Of a stretch of 38,302 nt of DNA, positions 35,001 to 38,302 are shown piece after piece (the stretch's first letter is position 1; each line of letters opens with the position of its first letter). The position numbers were made by a program, and so were the translations under genes. The notes under the pieces are model-generated. The model did not search any database, had not been told where the DNA came from, and saw only the letters and a program-made list of their open reading frames with translations. Source of the DNA: Akkermansia muciniphila (lineage in GTDB: Bacteria; Verrucomicrobiota; Verrucomicrobiia; Verrucomicrobiales; Verrucomicrobiaceae); contig CAMCWM010000031.1 of the NCBI GenBank assembly GCA_945882215.1, forward strand, positions 1 through 38,302, in the 5' to 3' direction.

Positions 35001-35203
35001 CGCTGACCGAGAAAGAGAGGCCGCTTGTCGAAGCGAGCCTCAAAGACCTACGTGCGCATTACTCGAAAAACGCCGCCGACGCGGAAGCGCTACTCAAAGT
35101 CGGCGAATCGCCCGTCGATGCGAAGCTCCCCAAACCCGAACTCGCTGCGTGGACGATGCTCACGAACCAGATCTTCAATCTCGACGAAGTCCTCAATAAA
35201 TAA
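32048..35203 (+). CDS. PSCyt1-PSCyt2-LamG-PSD1 (DUF1549/DUF1553) cytochrome protein
   Basis: This 1051-residue exported protein of the PVC group has a signal peptide (residues 1-17, ending AFA-GI). PSCyt1 carries the heme site CFHCH (33-37) and the MPPPES loop. PSCyt2/DUF1549 (about 140-350) includes RRISLDLTGLPPSPE, the RYWLDAARYGDTHG block and a CSQCH motif (324-328). An inserted LamG/concanavalin-like domain (about 425-640; GEWQHVFVTYNG, ARVYDRMLSE) may bind carbohydrate. PSD1/DUF1553 ends the protein (NPLTSRVTVNRFWQELFG, NTPLQALVTMNDPQFVEAAR). The next gene, 14 bp on, is its usual DUF1501 partner. The proposed role of such pairs in polysaccharide breakdown at the cell surface is not firmly proven. 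Confidence 0.93.
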   Translation: MIKTLSIALLAPAAAFAGIEFNKDIRPILADACFHCHGPDPGTRKAGLRLDTEAGFFTAKKGEEPTIIKGQPDKSSLYQRLLSTDEDEVMPPPESHKTLKPAEIAKIKAWIEEGAPWQPHWSLIPPQKPALPAVKEESWVKTPIDRFVLAELEKAGLKPAPEADAHTLVRRISLDLTGLPPSPELLKTYASSEKLTDAQLSMLIDELMKSPAYGEHRARYWLDAARYGDTHGLHFDNYREMWPYRDWVVKAFNRNQPFDQFSVEQIAGDLLPNRTDDQLIATGFQRCNITTNEGGTIDEENLANYAVDRVQTMGWVYMGLTTNCSQCHDHKFDPITQRDFYSLAAFFRNTTQGAKDGNVKDGKGPVLVIPSEQDKPRWEKLPAEIAAATKQRDERRKVAGGDFNAWLASAKPEHLDQDVPTKGLQVHLPLNEGVGNDVANVCGTPAKAKALGQISWTPGGKLGPAPVIKAGSTFEVSDAGDFELNQKFSYGAWVKAGRNGVFGAIMARMDEKNGYRGWDLWQNNRGLSVHLVDKWEENALKVSTREPVLKPGEWQHVFVTYNGSGKASGVQIYINGVPQKRITVEKNTLKPKASIRTTVPLKIGQRSEGQHFTEGSVQDARVYDRMLSETEIKTLADVGPLRAILAAASDKRTPQQRNALFAHYLATRDTEWMQHDSTAKKLEGEKETIKGRSPITHVQEEVMNVAPMANILMRGAYDKVGDRVEAAVPAALGKLPENAPKNRLGLAQWVVSADNPLTSRVTVNRFWQELFGQGIVKTPEDFGIMGAAPSHPELLDWLAVEFRESGWDMKKFFKLMLTSAAYRQSAATTPEKLDKDRDNSLLSRGPRFRMDAEMLRDYALAASGLLTAKMGGPSVKPYQPEGIWDVVGLPGGDTRNYVQDKGENLYRRTLYTFWKRMAPPPSMEVFNAPSREVCAVRRERTNTPLQALVTMNDPQFVEAARKLAEKALATKEPLTFIAERILCRPLTEKERPLVEASLKDLRAHYSKNAADAEALLKVGESPVDAKLPKPELAAWTMLTNQIFNLDEVLNK

Positions 35204-35217
35204 GCCCTTTCACGACC

Positions 35218-36648
35218 ATGAACATGTTCTCTCGTCGCCAATTCTTCACCAACGGCTCCCATCTCCTCGGGGGTGCCGCGTTGACCTCGCTCTTCCGTCA
35301 ATCGCTCGCGCAGGCCTCGATGTCCCACAAGGCTTCCGGGCCGCATTTCGCCCCAAAGGCGAAGCGTGTGATCTATCTGCACATGGTCGGCGGACCTTCG
35401 CAGATCGACTTGTTTGATTACAAGCCGGAGATGCAGAAGTGGTATGACAAGGACCTGCCGGACAGCATCCGCCAGGGCCAGCGACTCACCACGATGACGA
35501 GCGGTCAGGCGCGCTTCCCCATCGCGCCGTCGAAGTTTGATTTCAGCGCGGCGGGACAGTGCGGGATGATGATGAACACGGAGCTTTTGCCCAATCTGGC
35601 GAAGAAGGCCGATGAAATCTGCTGGATGCGCTCGCTGCACACCGAGGCGATCAATCACGAGCCTGCCATCACCGCGATGCAAACCGGCAACCAGATCACC
35701 GGGCGTCCCTGCCTCGGTTCGTGGGCGTCTTACGGCCTGGGATCGACGAATGAGAACCTGCCGACGTTCGTCGTGCTCGTCGCCACGCCGACCAATCGCG
35801 AGCAGGAGCAGGCGATCTCCTCGCGCCTCTGGAGCAGCGGCTATCTGCCCGGCCAGCACGCGGGCGTGAGCTTCCGCAGCAAGGGCGATCCCATTCTCTA
35901 CATCAACAACCCGCCCGGCGTGCCCGACAGCGTTCGCAAGCGCACCATCGAAGGCCTCAACGCGCTCAACGAGCTGAATTACCAGCAGCTCGGCGACCCC
36001 GAGACGCAGACGCGCATCCAGCAATACGAAATGGCCTTCCGCATGCAGGCCAGCGTGCCGGAACTTACCGACCTCAGCAAGGAATCCGAGGCCACGATGA
36101 AGCTCTACGGCGATGATGTGCGAAAGCCCGGCTCTTTTGCCAACAGTGTGCTCATGGCCCGCAGGCTCGCGGAGCGCGGCGTGCGCTTCATCCAGCTCTA
36201 TCACAACAACTGGGACCACCACAGCAATGTCGGCGGTCGCATGCCCAGCCAGTGCAAGGACGTGGACCAGCCATGCTTTGCCCTGCTGGAGGATTTGAAA
36301 CAGCGCGGCATGCTTGACGATACACTCGTCATCTGGGGTGGCGAATTTGGCCGCACGATCTACTCCCAGGGCGGCCTCACGAAGGAAAACTACGGTCGCG
36401 ACCACCATCCACGCTGTTTCAGCATGTGGATGGCCGGCGGCGGTGCCAAAGGCGGTGCGATCTACGGAGAGACCGACGACTTCAGCTACAACATTGTCAA
36501 AGACCCGCTCCACATCAGCGACTTCCACGCCACCGTGCTGCATCTGCTCGGCTTCCACGCTGACCGCTTCAGTTTCAAGACCCAGGGCCTCGATGCCAAG
36601 CTCATCGGCATCAATCCGGCGAAGCCGGTGAAAGCGCTGATGGCCTGA
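35218..36648 (+). CDS. DUF1501 protein, Tat-exported, sulfatase-like fold
   Basis: The 476-residue protein has a Tat-type leader (MFSRRQFFTNGSHLLGGAAL). The DUF1501 core follows: KRVIYLHMVGGPSQIDLFDYKP, QHAGVSFRSKGDP, the GVRFIQLYHNNWDHHSNV block and late LVIWGGEFGRTIYSQGG plus GRDHHPRCFSMWMAGGGAKGG. The fold belongs to the alkaline phosphatase/sulfatase superfamily, but there is no CxPSR formylglycine motif. DUF1501 genes nearly always pair with a PSCyt/PSD1 gene in Planctomycetes and Verrucomicrobia, as here with a 14-bp gap. The two probably form a functional complex. It converges with the WD40 gene, 6 bp away. Confidence 0.93.
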   Translation: MNMFSRRQFFTNGSHLLGGAALTSLFRQSLAQASMSHKASGPHFAPKAKRVIYLHMVGGPSQIDLFDYKPEMQKWYDKDLPDSIRQGQRLTTMTSGQARFPIAPSKFDFSAAGQCGMMMNTELLPNLAKKADEICWMRSLHTEAINHEPAITAMQTGNQITGRPCLGSWASYGLGSTNENLPTFVVLVATPTNREQEQAISSRLWSSGYLPGQHAGVSFRSKGDPILYINNPPGVPDSVRKRTIEGLNALNELNYQQLGDPETQTRIQQYEMAFRMQASVPELTDLSKESEATMKLYGDDVRKPGSFANSVLMARRLAERGVRFIQLYHNNWDHHSNVGGRMPSQCKDVDQPCFALLEDLKQRGMLDDTLVIWGGEFGRTIYSQGGLTKENYGRDHHPRCFSMWMAGGGAKGGAIYGETDDFSYNIVKDPLHISDFHATVLHLLGFHADRFSFKTQGLDAKLIGINPAKPVKALMA

Positions 36649-36654
36649 CGCGGA

Positions 36655-37668
36655 TCACACCTCAAACAAATGCAGCGGCGACGTGTTGGTCTTGTATTGC
36701 CCGTCTTTGGTCAGCGACTTGCCGTTGCCATTGCTGTCGCGATTGGTTGAGGTGACCACGAAATGCTTGCCATCGGGATGCAGCGCCAACGCATGGCAGT
36801 TGGCCATCTTCTTGTTCTCGTGGAAGGCTTCCTTCTCCGCAGGATCAAGCAGGAAGAGCTGCCCGCTGCCGGGCGTGCCTGCCGTCACCGCCATCAGGCA
36901 GCCATTTGGATGCAGCACCAGATCATGGACGTAGCCTTCCTTGTTCGTGCCATGCGTGACAGTCTTCGTGAGCTTGCCCGTGGCCGTGTCGAAGAACAAA
37001 ATCGTGGGAATACTCTGCGGCGTGGCTCCATTCTGCGGCGTCGTGCCCGCCGCCAGCAGCGTCTTGCCGCCCTCGATGAACAGCAGCACACGCAAACCGC
37101 CGAGGTCTTGAAGGCGGTCGAGCTTGTAGAGCACTGCGGCATCAAAGAAGCGCTGTTTCTTCTTCAAATCGGCATCCCAGGTCTCGATTCGACCGCGCAT
37201 GTCGCCAAAGGTGATGCCGTCCGCCATTGTCAGCGCATAGACATCTTCGCCTGCCTGATGCTCGGCTAGTTTTTTGCCGGTAGTGGCATCCCACACACGA
37301 ATGAAACCATCTTTGCCGCAGGTTGCGATGCGGCCGCCATCTGGAGAAACCGTGATCTGCCGCAGCCAGCCATCGTGCGCCGATTCATGCTGCCAGAGTG
37401 TCTTTTCGCCTTCAATGCATCGCAACTGGCCCCATGAGTCCGCCGCAAACAAACGCGGCTGCTTCGGATGAAAAGCCAGCGCCGTGCTGTAGCCGTGAAA
37501 TCCTTCGATGAGAGGCATCGGCGTCAAAACCTTGCCATCAAACTGCCAGCGCCGCACCGTCGGCTCATAACCCACCGCCGCGAGCACGCTGCCATCATGG
37601 CTGAACCGCGCCGCGCTGATCTGGCGCTCCGATTTGAACTCCGCGATCTGTTTCGGCTCCAGTTTCAT
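36655..37668 (-). CDS. WD40-repeat beta-propeller protein
   Basis: The 337-residue propeller has WD40-like blades: SAARFSHDGSVLAAVG..VRRWQFDG, ITVSPDGGRIATCGKDGFIRVWDATTG and LALHPDGKHFVVTSTNRDS. No signal peptide is present, so it is probably cytoplasmic or released with a partner. The start ATG at 37668 overlaps the stop of the upstream DUF1501 gene in a TGATG junction, which supports translational coupling; a GTG one codon earlier is possible. WD40 genes often follow DUF1501/PSD1 genes in PVC genomes. A binding or scaffold role is likely. Confidence 0.85.
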   Translation of the reverse strand: MKLEPKQIAEFKSERQISAARFSHDGSVLAAVGYEPTVRRWQFDGKVLTPMPLIEGFHGYSTALAFHPKQPRLFAADSWGQLRCIEGEKTLWQHESAHDGWLRQITVSPDGGRIATCGKDGFIRVWDATTGKKLAEHQAGEDVYALTMADGITFGDMRGRIETWDADLKKKQRFFDAAVLYKLDRLQDLGGLRVLLFIEGGKTLLAAGTTPQNGATPQSIPTILFFDTATGKLTKTVTHGTNKEGYVHDLVLHPNGCLMAVTAGTPGSGQLFLLDPAEKEAFHENKKMANCHALALHPDGKHFVVTSTNRDSNGNGKSLTKDGQYKTNTSPLHLFEV

Positions 37669-38302
37669 CACGCCAGAGCCTCCTTGATGGGCAGCATGTC
37701 ATCATGCGCGATGGGCAACGGTTGCCCGGCATTATCAAACTCCGTCTTGTTCGGATCAATGCCCAAGGCGCGATACCAAGTGTGAAATGCCGCACCGATG
37801 TCATGCGGCTGCGATTTGACCTCCGTGCCGCGCTCATTCGTCTCACCCACGACCATGCCGTGCTTCACGCCATGGCCCGCCATCGCGATGCTCCACGCCT
37901 CCGGCCAGTGATCACGGCCCACATGGCCGTTGATTCGCGGCGTGCGGCCAAATTCGCTCAGGCAGATGACGAGCGTCGTCTTGAGCAGCCCGCTCGCTTC
38001 GAGGTCTTCCAGCATGGCGCTGAAGGCCTGATCAAACTTTGGCACCATCGTGGTTTGAGAATTGAAATGGTCGCCATGCGTGTCCCAGCCATAGCTAGTG
38101 ACCTTGACGAAACGCACACCTGCTTCGAGCATCTGCCGCGCCACGAGCATGTGCTGTCCGAAATCGTGCCTTCCATAGCGATCACGGTCACGCTCGGGCA
38201 ACTTCGAAGTGTCGAAGATGTCAGCGCGCGCCATCAACTTCTCCGCCATGTCAAAAACCGACGCATTGGCCTCCACCACACGCTTCTCACGCTGTTTCGC
38301 GA
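37668..38302 (-). CDS. DUF1501 protein, C-terminal part (cut by window end)
   Basis: The frame stays open to the window edge, reading AKQREKR before the first in-frame GTG at 38279, so the N-terminus with its expected Tat leader lies outside. About 210 residues are visible. They show the DUF1501 C-terminal blocks: RYGRHDFGQHMLVARQMLEAG, VRFVKVTSYGWDTHGDHF, LVICLSEFGRTPRINGHVGR and DHWPEAWSIAMAGHGVKHG. It is a second, clearly diverged DUF1501 copy relative to 35218-36648. Its stop overlaps the WD40 start. A PSCyt/PSD1 gene is expected just upstream, beyond the window. Confidence 0.9.
   Translation of the reverse strand, partial: AKQREKRVVEANASVFDMAEKLMARADIFDTSKLPERDRDRYGRHDFGQHMLVARQMLEAGVRFVKVTSYGWDTHGDHFNSQTTMVPKFDQAFSAMLEDLEASGLLKTTLVICLSEFGRTPRINGHVGRDHWPEAWSIAMAGHGVKHGMVVGETNERGTEVKSQPHDIGAAFHTWYRALGIDPNKTEFDNAGQPLPIAHDDMLPIKEALA

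Noticed and set aside
35059..36558. 499-codon open frame antisense to the DUF1501 gene
   Set aside because: Same reason: low-complexity His/Arg/Ala-rich translation opposite a well-supported gene.

Overview
The window looks like a chromosomal segment of a PVC-group bacterium, most likely Verrucomicrobiota (Prosthecobacter/Verrucomicrobiaceae-like). The reasons are its high-GC coding DNA, planctomycete-type cytochrome c proteins (PSCyt1/PSCyt2/PSD1), DUF1501 partners, a secreted PQQ-type propeller, secreted type I sulfatases, a PEP-CTERM protein, several Gfo/Idh/MocA oxidoreductases, and a short intergenic repeat family whose reverse strand reads NDExxMTNE. There are no rRNA, tRNA, phage or CRISPR features. 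Taxonomy is inferred from gene content only.

Layout. 1-2784 (+): the end of an SsuD-like monooxygenase, a Gfo/Idh/MocA dehydrogenase and a secreted beta-propeller, closed by a strong bidirectional hairpin. 2854-6197: a peroxide-defence pair, an exported catalase-peroxidase (katG, -) divergent from oxyR (+), with a palindrome between them. 6229-12664 (+): a six-gene run (SGNH-like hydrolase, two secreted sulfatases, VOC protein, SRPBCC protein, Tat-type Gfo/Idh/MocA) that fits sulfated-glycan use. 12668-13372 (-): a DUF1826-like protein. 13466-16184 (+): an MFS transporter, a MoaD/ThiS-like ubiquitin-fold protein and an Asp-box (BNR) propeller, apparently one operon.

16185-24113 is the accessory, repeat-rich part. 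It holds a cysteine-free thioredoxin-fold protein bracketed by about 68-bp direct repeats, a PEP-CTERM protein, a cytochrome c/SUMF1 fusion, a 2-kb segment bracketed by 39-bp repeats (a CxxCH-plus-toroid protein, an unknown secreted protein and a long hairpin), a dihydrouridine synthase, and the decayed remnant of a REP-associated (RAYT) transposase. The remnant plus several repeat families suggest past REP/RAYT-type activity.

24114-38302: a membrane-anchored pseudokinase; a DUF1111 di-heme protein divergent from a DUF3147 membrane protein; a dehydrogenase convergent with a TIM-barrel isomerase; a bacterial serpin split by one frameshift in an A run; an amidase; and two convergent PVC modules, PSCyt-LamG-PSD1 plus DUF1501 (+) and DUF1501 plus WD40 (-, cut by the window end).

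The points most worth following up are the MoaD/ThiS-Asp-box operon, the pseudokinase, the frameshifted serpin, the two repeat-bracketed units, and the 25-bp repeat that sits at gene starts and in one case encodes part of a signal peptide.
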